From positions 124,001 through 188,000 of the forward strand of contig NZ_MRST01000021.1 in NCBI RefSeq assembly GCF_001902145.1: 64,000 bases of DNA. The letters are read 5' to 3'. Below are positions 57,007-64,000 of the stretch, one piece after another. The notes beneath the pieces are model-generated. The model saw nothing but the letters and a program-made list of their open reading frames with translations, did not search any database and was not told the origin of the DNA. How positions within the stretch are numbered: position 1 is the stretch's first letter; each line of letters starts with the position of its first letter. The position numbers and the translations under genes are program-made. The stretch comes from Pseudomonas fluorescens (GTDB taxonomy: Bacteria; Pseudomonadota; Gammaproteobacteria; Pseudomonadales; Pseudomonadaceae).

Positions 57007-58194
57007 TTAATGGCCGCCTTTCATACGCCGGGCAATCAGGTAGAGGCCCAGCCCCACCAGCGCTGTAGCAGCACCGATGTAGCCGGTACTGGTCCAACCC
57101 AACCCTGCCGTAATCGCCATCCCCCCAAACCACGGCCCCAGCGCATTCGCCAGGTTGAACGCCGCATGGTTCGACGCTGCCGCCAAACTCGGCGCCTCAT
57201 GCGCAATGTCCATCAAGCGAATCTGCAACGGTGCCGCCAACGCGACCATAGTGCCAACCAACCCCATGCTCAGCAGCACGCCCCACAGCGAGGAGGCGGC
57301 GAAGGGGAAGAACAACAACACCGCCATCGACCACACCAATATCAAGCCCACCGCCCGGAACTGCATGCGATCAAACAGTTTGCCACCGGCAATGTTGCCG
57401 ATAATGCCGCCCACGCCAAACGCGGCGAGGCCAAACGGAATCCACTGGGGCGAGACCTTGGTCACTTCCAGCATGGTCGGCGCCAGGTAGCTGAATACGC
57501 AGAACATCCCGGCAAAGCCAATTGCGCCGATGGACAGGGCCATCCAGACCTGGGGTTTGGTGAAGGCGCGCAGTTCTTTGCGCGGGTCGCTGCGTTGTTC
57601 GTCGTGGCGGTGGGGCACGAATTGCCAGACCAGGGCGATGGTGAGCAGGGCGATCACGCTGACCAGGGCGAAGGCCGAGCGCCAGCCCAAGTGTTGGCCG
57701 AGGAAGGTGGCAATGGGGTTGCCGAGCAGCATGGCCAGGGTCAGGCCCATCATGACGCGGGCCACGGCGCCGGCGCGTTTGTCGGTGGGCACCATGCTGG
57801 AGGCGACCACGGCGGCGATGCCGAAGTAGGCGCCGTGGGGCAGGCCGCTGATGAAGCGGAAGGCCACCAGCGAGCCGAAGGTGGGGGTGAAGGCGGTGGC
57901 GAAGTTGCCCAGGGCGTACAGGCCCATCAGCAACAGCAGCATGTGTTTGCGCAGCAGCTTGGCGCCGAGGATGGCCAGCAGTGGGGCGCCGACCATGACG
58001 CCCAGGGCGTAGGCGCTGATGGCGTGGCCGACCTGGGGTTCGCTCAGGCCCAGGTTCTGGGCGATGTCGGGCATCAGGCCCATGATGGCGAATTCGCCGG
58101 TGCCGATCGCGAAGGCGCCCACGGCCATGGCCGCTTCCATTTTGGCGGCGCTGCGCGCGGGCAGTACGTGCCCGGGTGTTTGCTGGATAGTCAT
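57007..58194 (-). CDS. MFS transporter, DHA1 family (AraJ/YdhP-like)
   Basis: A proton-coupled exporter of the inner membrane with 395 residues and twelve hydrophobic segments. The motifs AFAIGTGEFAIMGLMPDIAQNLGLS and YALGVMVGAPLLAILGAKLLRK (in pieces, near 25-75) are typical of the sugar efflux/drug resistance DHA1 branch, as is RFISGLPHGAYFGIAAVVA in the third and fourth helices. The ATG at 58194 is preferred to upstream codons because the protein then starts MTIQQTPGH, like relatives. Substrate unknown. It is divergent from mqo. Confidence 0.9.
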   Translation of the reverse strand: MTIQQTPGHVLPARSAAKMEAAMAVGAFAIGTGEFAIMGLMPDIAQNLGLSEPQVGHAISAYALGVMVGAPLLAILGAKLLRKHMLLLLMGLYALGNFATAFTPTFGSLVAFRFISGLPHGAYFGIAAVVASSMVPTDKRAGAVARVMMGLTLAMLLGNPIATFLGQHLGWRSAFALVSVIALLTIALVWQFVPHRHDEQRSDPRKELRAFTKPQVWMALSIGAIGFAGMFCVFSYLAPTMLEVTKVSPQWIPFGLAAFGVGGIIGNIAGGKLFDRMQFRAVGLILVWSMAVLLFFPFAASSLWGVLLSMGLVGTMVALAAPLQIRLMDIAHEAPSLAAASNHAAFNLANALGPWFGGMAITAGLGWTSTGYIGAATALVGLGLYLIARRMKGGH

Positions 58195-58676
58195 GGGTAA
58201 CTCTGTGTGGAGGGTGTGCACGAAGGACTGTCGCCGATGCTACGCAAGCCGCGACGAAGGTGTCTAGAACCGCCATTTTCGGCAGAGTTCCACGCCTGTG
58301 ACCGCAGGTCGCGGCTGCCAGGCTTGACAGGGGCGTATTAAAAGCCGCGATTTAGGCCTGTCAATTGGCCAAACGGCGCATAAACGCTGTTTAGCGTGAT
58401 ATTCTGCGCGCCGTCTTGGGCTAGTCTTTCCTTGGTGCGTACACCCGTATACGTCCCAGCGGTTGGCTGTCGCCCAGGTAGCTGAAGCCAATAATGATAA
58501 GAAGTCAGCGCAGAAGGGACATAACAGTGAGGTCGATCCATCGGCCTTGTGTGCCCACCCTGCAGCCTTTATGTGACTGTGCAGACCCCGCGGTACGTTG
58601 CCTGACGTAGCGTGAACGAGGGTTACTCATGACCAGGGGCGGTAGGGCGGATGGCGTTTTATCATAGGTGCTACTG
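58195..58676. other. 482-bp divergent promoter region, MFS and mqo
   Basis: No gene is seen. A TTGACA hexamer at 58324-58329 could be a -35 element but has no good -10 at 17 bp. Small inverted repeats occur (for example acgctgtttagcgt near 58383). The long leader before mqo suggests regulated expression. Confidence 0.5.
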
Positions 58677-60323
58677 ATGTTTAAAAAAGTAAACACTGCC
58701 CTGCTGGGGCTGGCTTTGTCGATGGGGATCACGTCCGTTCACGCGGAAGAGGCAAAGAAAGTCGATGTGCTGCTGATCGGCGGCGGCATCATGAGTGCAA
58801 CCCTGGGTGTCTGGCTCAATGAGCTGGAGCCGGGCTGGTCGATGGAGATGGTCGAGCGCCTCGATGGCGTGGCCGAAGAAAGCTCCAACGGCTGGAACAA
58901 CGCCGGTACCGGTCACTCGGCCCTGGCTGAGCTGAACTACACCCCGGAAGACAAGAACGGCAACGTTGAGATCCCTAAAGCGGTCGAGATCAACGAAGCG
59001 TTCCAGATCTCCCGTCAGTTCTGGTCCTGGCAGGTTCAGCAGGGCGTGTTGAAGAACCCACGTTCGTTCATCAACTCCACACCGCACATGAGCTTTGTGT
59101 GGGGCGATGACAACATCAAGTTCCTGAAAAAGCGCTACGAAGCCCTGCAAGCGAGCCCGCTGTTCGCCGGCATGCAGTACTCCGAAGACCCGGCGCAGAT
59201 CGCCAAGTGGGTTCCGTTGATGATGGAAGGGCGTGATCCCAACCAGAAAATCGCGGCCACCTGGAGCCCGATCGGTACCGACGTGAACTTTGGCGAGATC
59301 ACCCGCCAATTCGTCGCTCACCTGCAAACCACGCCGAAGTTTGACTTGAAGCTGTCGAGCGAAGTGCAGGACATCACCAAGAACGCCGACGGTTCGTGGC
59401 GCGTGAGCTACAAAAACCTCAAAGACGGCACCAAGACTGAAACCGACGCCAAGTTCGTGTTCATCGGCGCTGGCGGCGGTGCCCTGCACCTGCTGCAGAA
59501 GTCGGGCATTCCCGAAGGCAAGGAATACGCAGGCTTCCCAGTCGGTGGTTCGTTCCTGGTGACAGAGAACCCGACCATCGCCGAGCAGCACCTGGCCAAG
59601 GCCTACGGCAAGGCTTCGGTCGGTTCGCCACCGATGTCGGTTCCGCACCTGGACACCCGTGTGCTGGATGGCAAGCGCGTGATTCTGTTTGGCCCATTCG
59701 CGACCTTCTCGACCAAGTTCCTGAAGGAAGGCTCGTACCTGGACCTGCTGACCAGCACCACCACCCACAACATCTGGCCCATGACCAAAGTCGGTATTCG
59801 TGAATACCCACTGGTCGAGTACCTTGCCGGCCAACTGATGCTGTCCGATGACGACCGCTTCAAGGCGCTGCAAGAGTATTTCCCGAACGCCAAGCAATCG
59901 GACTGGCGTCTGTGGCAAGCCGGCCAGCGCGTGCAGATCATCAAGCGTGACGAAGAGCAAGGCGGCGTGCTGAAGCTGGGTACCGAAGTGGTCAGCTCTG
60001 CCGACAACTCCATTGCCGGCCTGTTGGGTGCATCGCCAGGCGCGTCCACTGCGGCTCCGATCATGCTGACCGTGCTGCAAAAGGTGTTCAAGGACAAAGT
60101 AGCCAGCCCGGCCTGGCAGGAAAAACTGCACCAGATCGTGCCAAGCTACGGCACCAAGCTGAACGACAGCCCTGAAGCGGTTGCCAAGGAGTGGGCCTAC
60201 ACCGCCGGTGTCCTGCAACTGACCCCGCCACCTGCGATCCCGCAGCTGGCTGCTCCACAGGCCACCGAGGCTGCCAAGCCTGCGGCTGAGCCAAGCAAGC
60301 CGGTTTCTGACCTGGCGCTGTAA
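58677..60323 (+). CDS. mqo: Malate:quinone oxidoreductase with N-terminal signal-like segment
   Basis: Mqo oxidises malate to oxaloacetate and passes electrons to quinone through FAD, an alternative to NAD-dependent malate dehydrogenase. It has 548 residues. The FAD-binding start is [22 protein letters not shown]; the Mqo motifs [30 protein letters not shown] (in pieces) follow. Unlike the usual cytoplasmic form, it begins [28 protein letters not shown], which has all features of a cleavable signal peptide (AHA-type site). The C-terminus is a Pro/Ala-rich tail ([18 protein letters not shown]). AGGTG precedes the ATG at 58677. Confidence 0.93.
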   Translation: MFKKVNTALLGLALSMGITSVHAEEAKKVDVLLIGGGIMSATLGVWLNELEPGWSMEMVERLDGVAEESSNGWNNAGTGHSALAELNYTPEDKNGNVEIPKAVEINEAFQISRQFWSWQVQQGVLKNPRSFINSTPHMSFVWGDDNIKFLKKRYEALQASPLFAGMQYSEDPAQIAKWVPLMMEGRDPNQKIAATWSPIGTDVNFGEITRQFVAHLQTTPKFDLKLSSEVQDITKNADGSWRVSYKNLKDGTKTETDAKFVFIGAGGGALHLLQKSGIPEGKEYAGFPVGGSFLVTENPTIAEQHLAKAYGKASVGSPPMSVPHLDTRVLDGKRVILFGPFATFSTKFLKEGSYLDLLTSTTTHNIWPMTKVGIREYPLVEYLAGQLMLSDDDRFKALQEYFPNAKQSDWRLWQAGQRVQIIKRDEEQGGVLKLGTEVVSSADNSIAGLLGASPGASTAAPIMLTVLQKVFKDKVASPAWQEKLHQIVPSYGTKLNDSPEAVAKEWAYTAGVLQLTPPPAIPQLAAPQATEAAKPAAEPSKPVSDLAL

Positions 60324-60334
60324 GCCACACCCAC

Positions 60335-60375
60335 GAAAAAGCCCGCTGAACCGGTGACGGTCAGCGGGCTTTTTC
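60335..60375. terminator. Bidirectional terminator after mqo
   Basis: Hairpin gaaaaagcccgctga, loop accggtgacgg, tcagcgggctttttc; it serves both mqo and the leftward reductase gene. Confidence 0.92.
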
Positions 60376-60387
60376 ATGGGCCAATGT

Positions 60388-61059
60388 TCAGGAGCGCGGC
60401 GGGTGTCGCTCCACCGGGGGCAGCTCAACCGCACGCTCGGCCGCCGCCAGCGCAGCCTTCAAGCCAGCCTGGTCCAGGGGTACGCAATACGCAGGTTTGG
60501 CCCGCTCGAATCGCCAGCTTTCATCCAGCCCACCGGCGTCGACAGCATCGAACCCCAGCTCATCGAGCAGCTTGGTCACGACGGCCTTCGCGGTGGCGTC
60601 ATCCGCCGCGACGGGCAGCGCCCGCCGATCAGGTGCACCGTGAGGGCGGGCGTCTTGCGTCAGGTCGGGGGCGAAGATCGCGTTAAACACTTTCACCACG
60701 TGCGAATGTGTCAAATGGTCGGCCAGCAGGCGGCTGGTAGTCGTTTCAAAGCGGTCCAGCTCTGGGATATGCCCATCGCGGTCGGGGTAGTAATTGTTGG
60801 CATCCATCACCGTTTTACCCTCCAGCCATTGCGCGGGCACGCTGCGGTAGTGTTGAAAGGGAATCGCCACTAGCACCACATCGCCGAACCGTGCGGCATC
60901 GTCTGCGCTGCCAACTTGCACACCGAGTATGCCGCTTACCACGCTGCTCATGGTGTGCGGGCCCCGGGAGTTGCTCAGCATCACCTCATGCCCGGCGGCC
61001 AGGGCTAATTGCGCCACGGCCCGTCCAATAAAACCTGCTCCAATTACGCCAATCTTCAT
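60388..61059 (-). CDS. NADPH-dependent F420-reductase-like oxidoreductase
   Basis: A 223-residue protein with an N-terminal dinucleotide-binding motif KIGVIGAGFIGRAVAQLALAAGHEV and SNSRGPHT, typical of the NADP oxidoreductase coenzyme F420-dependent family. Pseudomonads do not make F420, so a different substrate is likely. The middle motifs VLVAIPFQHYRSVP and VMDANNYYPDRDG, and VKVFNAIFAPDL are as in the family. GGAGCAAGCAC sets the ATG at 61059. It is divergent from the LysR gene, which probably regulates it. Confidence 0.88.
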   Translation of the reverse strand: MKIGVIGAGFIGRAVAQLALAAGHEVMLSNSRGPHTMSSVVSGILGVQVGSADDAARFGDVVLVAIPFQHYRSVPAQWLEGKTVMDANNYYPDRDGHIPELDRFETTTSRLLADHLTHSHVVKVFNAIFAPDLTQDARPHGAPDRRALPVAADDATAKAVVTKLLDELGFDAVDAGGLDESWRFERAKPAYCVPLDQAGLKAALAAAERAVELPPVERHPPRS

Positions 61060-61158
61060 GTGCTTGCTCCGATGGAAGTACGAAGTGGCTATGATGATTG
61101 GCAACCATTTGGTGATAAATCGCAGTTGTGGCGCGGCTGTTGTTACTGGGAGTAGAGA

Positions 61159-62055
61159 ATGATGGATCGTTTATCAAGCATGAATGCCTTTGTGATGGCT
61201 GCTGAGCTCGGCTCCTACGTGCGTGCCGCTGAACGTTTGAATATGTCACCGCAAATGGTGGCCAAGCATGTCACCGCCTTGGAACAACGCTTGGGCGCGC
61301 GCTTGCTTAACCGTACTACGCGAAGGCAAAGCCTTACGGAGTTGGGGAACGCTTACTACGAACGTTGCAAGCACATCCTGACGGAGACTGAGGCGGCGGA
61401 TTCCCTTGCGCAAATCATGAACGACACCCCGCGTGGCAAGCTGAAAATCACCGCCCCGGTGACGTTCGGCTCCTACAGCCTGATGCCGTTGATCACCGGA
61501 TTCTTGCGTGACAACCCGGATGTGCAAATCGATCTGCACCTTACGGATCGTTTCGTCGACCTGGTAGAGGAGGGCTATGAGGCAGCCTTTCGTATCGGCC
61601 CCCTGGGGACCACCGGCCTGACCGCCCGGCCGCTGGCGCCGTATCGCCTGGTTGTCTGCGCGGCGCCGGCCTATTTGCAGGTGCGGGGCACACCGATGAC
61701 GCCGGCAGACCTTGAGCATCACGAATGCCTGGGCTATGCCTTCTGGTCACGCCCGGCGGATCGTGAATGGGTTCTTTACCAAGGCGCGGTCCCGCACAGG
61801 GTGCAGGTAAGCAGCCGTTTGCAGATCAACGAAAGCAGAGCACTGATGTCGGCGGCGCTGGATGGTTTCGGTATCGTGCTCGGGCCAGAAGACTTCTTGC
61901 GCAGGGCACTGGCCGAGGGCCAGTTAGTGCGGGTACTGCCGGACTTTGACGCGCCAAGTCGATCGATGCATTTGGTCTACACCGCGAATCGGCAGCGCAC
62001 GGCTAAGTTGCGGCGGTTTGTCGAGGCCGTATTACAACGTTTTGGCTCGGTTTAA
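61159..62055 (+). CDS. LysR-family transcriptional regulator
   Basis: A 298-residue regulator with the N-terminal winged helix-turn-helix (RLSSMNAFVMAAELGSYVRA, AERLNMSPQMVAKHVTALEQ, RLGARLLNRTTRRQ) and a type 2 periplasmic-binding-like effector domain (KITAPVTFGSYSLMPLITGF onwards). It belongs to the CrgA/DsdC-like group of LysR proteins that respond to aromatic or quinone stress, by motif resemblance only. Only 99 bp separate it from the divergent reductase gene, which is its likely target. Confidence 0.92.
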   Translation: MMDRLSSMNAFVMAAELGSYVRAAERLNMSPQMVAKHVTALEQRLGARLLNRTTRRQSLTELGNAYYERCKHILTETEAADSLAQIMNDTPRGKLKITAPVTFGSYSLMPLITGFLRDNPDVQIDLHLTDRFVDLVEEGYEAAFRIGPLGTTGLTARPLAPYRLVVCAAPAYLQVRGTPMTPADLEHHECLGYAFWSRPADREWVLYQGAVPHRVQVSSRLQINESRALMSAALDGFGIVLGPEDFLRRALAEGQLVRVLPDFDAPSRSMHLVYTANRQRTAKLRRFVEAVLQRFGSV

Positions 62056-62247
62056 ACGCGCGGGCTCTCTCACCTGTTCATGCAGATGCAGCGCCAGCAG
62101 TGCCCGTTCGACTTGAGGCCGGTGGGTTCAGCAATCTGACAGACATTTCCTGTTAAAAATAATCAAAGCCCATGCAGGAGCCCGGCTGGAATAAAGGCGG
62201 ATTACTTTCTGATGCAGGTGCAGGGCGTTCGCGCTCGAGGATTTTAT

Positions 62248-62577
62248 ATGTTGTTACGTTATGCAGCATTGGCCGCCATGGTGGTCGCGGCGTCCGGGTG
62301 TGTACAAGAGCGTGTAGTACATGAGCGCAGGCCGGTGCAACGTGAGTATGTCGAGGTGGTGGCGCCGCAGCCGCCTCCGGTGCAGGTGATAGAAGTCGAA
62401 CCGGCGGTACGCGAGGGTTATATCTGGTCACGCGGTTACTGGCGTTGGGAGGGCGGGCGTTACGTGGCGGTGCACGGCCATTGGGAGCCGGTGCGCCAGG
62501 GCTATCGTTATGTACACCCGCACTGGGTGCAGCGTAATGATGGCTACCATTGGCAGGTCGGTGGCTGGATACGCTGA
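62248..62577 (+). CDS. YXWGXW-repeat lipoprotein
   Basis: A 109-residue exported protein. The signal peptide MLLRYAALAAMVVAASGC ends in a lipobox with the cysteine at residue 18. The C-terminal half holds the repeat pattern of the YXWGXW family: YIWSRGYWRWEGGRYVAVHG, HWEPVRQGYRYVHPHW and YHWQVGGWIR. The region in between is Val/Pro-rich (VEVVAPQPPPVQVIEVEP). Function unknown; found in many Proteobacteria. GAGGATTTTAT precedes the ATG at 62248. Confidence 0.88.
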   Translation: MLLRYAALAAMVVAASGCVQERVVHERRPVQREYVEVVAPQPPPVQVIEVEPAVREGYIWSRGYWRWEGGRYVAVHGHWEPVRQGYRYVHPHWVQRNDGYHWQVGGWIR

Positions 62578-62600
62578 CCAAACCTCCTCTCCCTCTCCTC

Positions 62601-62700
62601 TGTAGGAGCGAGCTTGCTCGCGAAAAGCTCACAGGCACCGCTTGCAATCTGAATGCTCGCGTTATCGTTGACGTTCTTCGCGAGCAAGCTCGCTCCTACA
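62601..62700 (-). repeat. REPIN, tgtaggagcgagcttgctcgcg type
   Basis: A 100-bp doublet with perfect outer arms; the loop mark gcgttatcgttgacg is next to the right arm, same orientation as the copies at 4197 and 9502. Confidence 0.93.
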
Positions 62701-62711
62701 AAAAATACGGG

Positions 62712-63107
62712 CTAACCGAGCCGTTTCATCCCCGCTGCCTTGGCCGCGTTCAGATCAAAGGTGGCGGTGTACTCGCAGCCCGCCGCATGGCCACAGCGTT
62801 CAACCAGGCAGTCGTCAAAGTCGGCTTTGCCTGCGCTGAACTTGCGCAGTGCCTGCCAGATGATATCGGCGTGCTCGACGGTCAGCTCCCGCGTGTGCAA
62901 CAAGGTTTCCAGCACCGTCACCACGTCGCTTTTGGCCGACTGGTAGCAGGACTGCAACACCCACACCAACTCCGTAAGCGTCACCAGGCTGACAAAGCCT
63001 GGCGAGGCGGCGGTGAGCGATTCGATGAGTTGGGACGCCTTGGCTGATTGAACCGGGTCGTCCTGGGTCAGGTAGCGTACCAGCACGTTGGTATCCAGGC
63101 CGATCAT
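62712..63107 (-). CDS. vapC: PIN-domain toxin, VapC-like
   Basis: VapC toxins are Mg-dependent ribonucleases that cut tRNA or rRNA. It has 131 residues. The PIN acidic residues are D5 (MIGLDTNVLVRYL), E46 region (TLTELVWVLQSCY) and the paired aspartates in ADFDDCLVERC; the end TATFDLNAAKAAGMKRL fits the last acidic site. It overlaps the antitoxin stop by 4 bases (ATGA). Its own stop is close to a REPIN. Confidence 0.92.
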   Translation of the reverse strand: MIGLDTNVLVRYLTQDDPVQSAKASQLIESLTAASPGFVSLVTLTELVWVLQSCYQSAKSDVVTVLETLLHTRELTVEHADIIWQALRKFSAGKADFDDCLVERCGHAAGCEYTATFDLNAAKAAGMKRLG

Positions 63108-63346
63108 CCAGCTGTTGCTCCCTGGGCTGCGATGGCGCGGTTCATGTCTTCGATAGACACGGCATGGGCGGGCTTGCGGATCAACCCCTTGAGGTCCTTG
63201 ACGGTTTTGCTCGCGGCAATCATGGAAAACTTGCCGTCTTCCATTTCGACAAATTCCACCCGGTCGCCTGTTTCCAGGCCCAGGGCCGTCCTGACCTGGA
63301 CAGGGATGGTGATTTGCCCTTTTGAAGTGAGTGTGGCGGTCGTCAT
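63104..63346 (-). CDS. vapB: AbrB/MazE-type antitoxin, VapB-like
   Basis: An 80-residue antitoxin with a swapped-hairpin DNA-binding domain: ATLTSKGQITIPVQVRTALG, then LETGDRVEFVEMEDGKFSM. The C-terminal tail (DLKGLIRKPAHAVSIEDMNR) is the toxin-binding part. The ATG at 63346 follows GGAGATCTTCACT; an earlier ATG at 63361 overlaps that ribosome site. It is translated first and coupled to vapC, the normal order for antitoxin-first operons. Confidence 0.93.
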   Translation of the reverse strand: MTTATLTSKGQITIPVQVRTALGLETGDRVEFVEMEDGKFSMIAASKTVKDLKGLIRKPAHAVSIEDMNRAIAAQGATAG

Positions 63347-63370
63347 AGTGAAGATCTCCATCGTGATATT

Positions 63371-63388
63371 CCTTACCTTAGGGTAAGG
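63371..63388 (-). promoter_or_regulatory. Likely VapBC autoregulatory operator
   Basis: The palindrome CCTTACCTTAGGGTAAGG has 7-bp perfect arms around 4 bases and lies 24 bp before the vapB start codon. Confidence 0.7.
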
Positions 63389-63534
63389 AGCGACAGAGGA
63401 CAATATCCGTTGGTCCATAGGTCGCTCGTTGAGGTGGGTGAGTTGGGAATAGTAAAACCCTAGTCCGAACTCTCCCTCCTCACACGCCGGGCCATGCCCC
63501 AAACGGATACAAACTATGACTGACCGCCGCGGCC

Positions 63535-64000
63535 TTATTGCACCACGCGATAGCACGGCACATAGGCCGCGCCGCCTGGCAACTTCATGCGGTGCTGGGC
63601 CACGAATGCCTTCAATAGCTCATCCAGCGGTTTCATGATGGCCGGGTCGCCGTGAATCTCATACGGGCCGTTTTCTTCGATCAGGCGAATGCCCTTGTCC
63701 TTGACGTTACCCGCCACAATCCCGGAGAACGCCCGGCGCAGGTTGGCCGCCAGTTCATGGGCCGGCAGCGCGTGGTTGAGTTGCAGGCTGGCCATGTTTT
63801 CGTGGGTAGGGTCGAACGGGCGCTGGAAGCCTTCGTCGATCTTCAGCAGCCAGTTGAAGTGGAACGCGTCGTTACGCTCGCGGCGGAACTGCTTCACCGC
63901 CTTGAGCCCGGTGGTCATCTGGCGGGCCACTTCGGCCGGGTCGTCGATGATGATCTGGTAATGCTTCTGCGCCGCTTCGCCCAGGGTGGCGCCGACGAAC
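63535..64000 (-). CDS. ppnN: Pyrimidine/purine nucleotide 5'-monophosphate nucleosidase PpnN (5' part beyond window)
   Basis: PpnN (YgdH) hydrolyses nucleotide monophosphates to base and ribose 5-phosphate and is controlled by (p)ppGpp in E. coli. Only the last about 155 residues are in the window, belonging to the C-terminal DUF3412 domain. Matching motifs: [53 protein letters not shown] and the terminal [19 protein letters not shown]. The gene ends in TAA at 63535. The start is outside the window. Confidence 0.93.
   Translation of the reverse strand, partial: FVGATLGEAAQKHYQIIIDDPAEVARQMTTGLKAVKQFRRERNDAFHFNWLLKIDEGFQRPFDPTHENMASLQLNHALPAHELAANLRRAFSGIVAGNVKDKGIRLIEENGPYEIHGDPAIMKPLDELLKAFVAQHRMKLPGGAAYVPCYRVVQ

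Noticed and set aside
57010..58200. A 396-codon plus-strand frame over the MFS gene
   Set aside because: Shadow frame, rich in His/Gln/Gly; the minus-strand MFS protein is clear.

Overview
The window comes from a Pseudomonas, most likely the P. fluorescens group. GC content is high, the core genes read as Pseudomonas orthologues throughout, and two long gene orders match those I remember from P. aeruginosa: slt-uup-fadBA-topA-sulA-lexA-psrA-nagZ-csiV-mfd-gap-sthA-lolCDE, and copSR-cupredoxin-queF-mlaA-rssBC-tal-dusA. Intergenic spaces are filled with REP/REPIN palindromes of the P. fluorescens kind. No rRNA, tRNA, insertion sequence or CRISPR array was recognised.

Layout. Positions 1-7440 hold acnA (3' end outside the window), rlmM, tusA, a MATE efflux pump, pdxB and a 57-residue conserved protein. 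Positions 7625-21820 hold an ABC exporter, the lytic transglycosylase slt, the ABC-F ATPase uup, a universal stress protein, the fatty acid oxidation operon fadB-fadA, a DUF1653 protein and topA. Positions 22010-26720 hold two small conserved proteins, the SOS operon lexA-sulA, the fatty-acid-responsive regulator psrA and nagZ. Positions 26822-33549 hold a SWIM/SNF2 helicase, a CsiV-like protein and mfd, all leftward. Positions 33905-41859 hold a long-form GAPDH, sthA, a glycerophosphodiesterase, a PilZ protein and lolC-lolD-lolE. Positions 41962-52128 hold a copper-type two-component system with a cupredoxin, queF, DUF4404, a degenerate phosphonatase-like protein, mlaA, rssB-rssC, tal and dusA.

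The stretch 52130-56470, starting at the 5' end of dusA, is accessory. It has a BrnT/BrnA toxin-antitoxin pair, a small AT-rich orphan gene, wreckage of a phage lysis/tail module (endolysin and gpS-like fragments), a CopG-type antitoxin whose toxin gene is truncated and joined to the endolysin fragment, a DCC-family protein, a DUF6124 protein and a tiny lipoprotein. Positions 57007-64000 return to chromosomal genes: an MFS exporter, a malate:quinone oxidoreductase with a signal-peptide-like N-terminus, a reductase/LysR divergent pair, a YXWGXW lipoprotein, a VapBC-type module and the 3' part of ppnN.

Functional links: PsrA is known to control fatty acid oxidation in pseudomonads, and here it carries two overlapping operators in its own promoter. 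LexA carries two SOS boxes and drives sulA from the same transcript. A CusR/CopR-like palindrome stands upstream of the cupredoxin next to copRS. LolCDE and MlaA serve the outer membrane; slt and nagZ recycle peptidoglycan; acnA, mqo, sthA, tal and gap belong to central carbon and redox metabolism. No complete new defence or biosynthetic system was found. The most unusual items are the phosphonatase-like pseudoenzyme, the toxin/endolysin fusion scar in the dusA-linked island, the asymmetric directional REPIN family, and the REPIN split by a ~410-bp insert.
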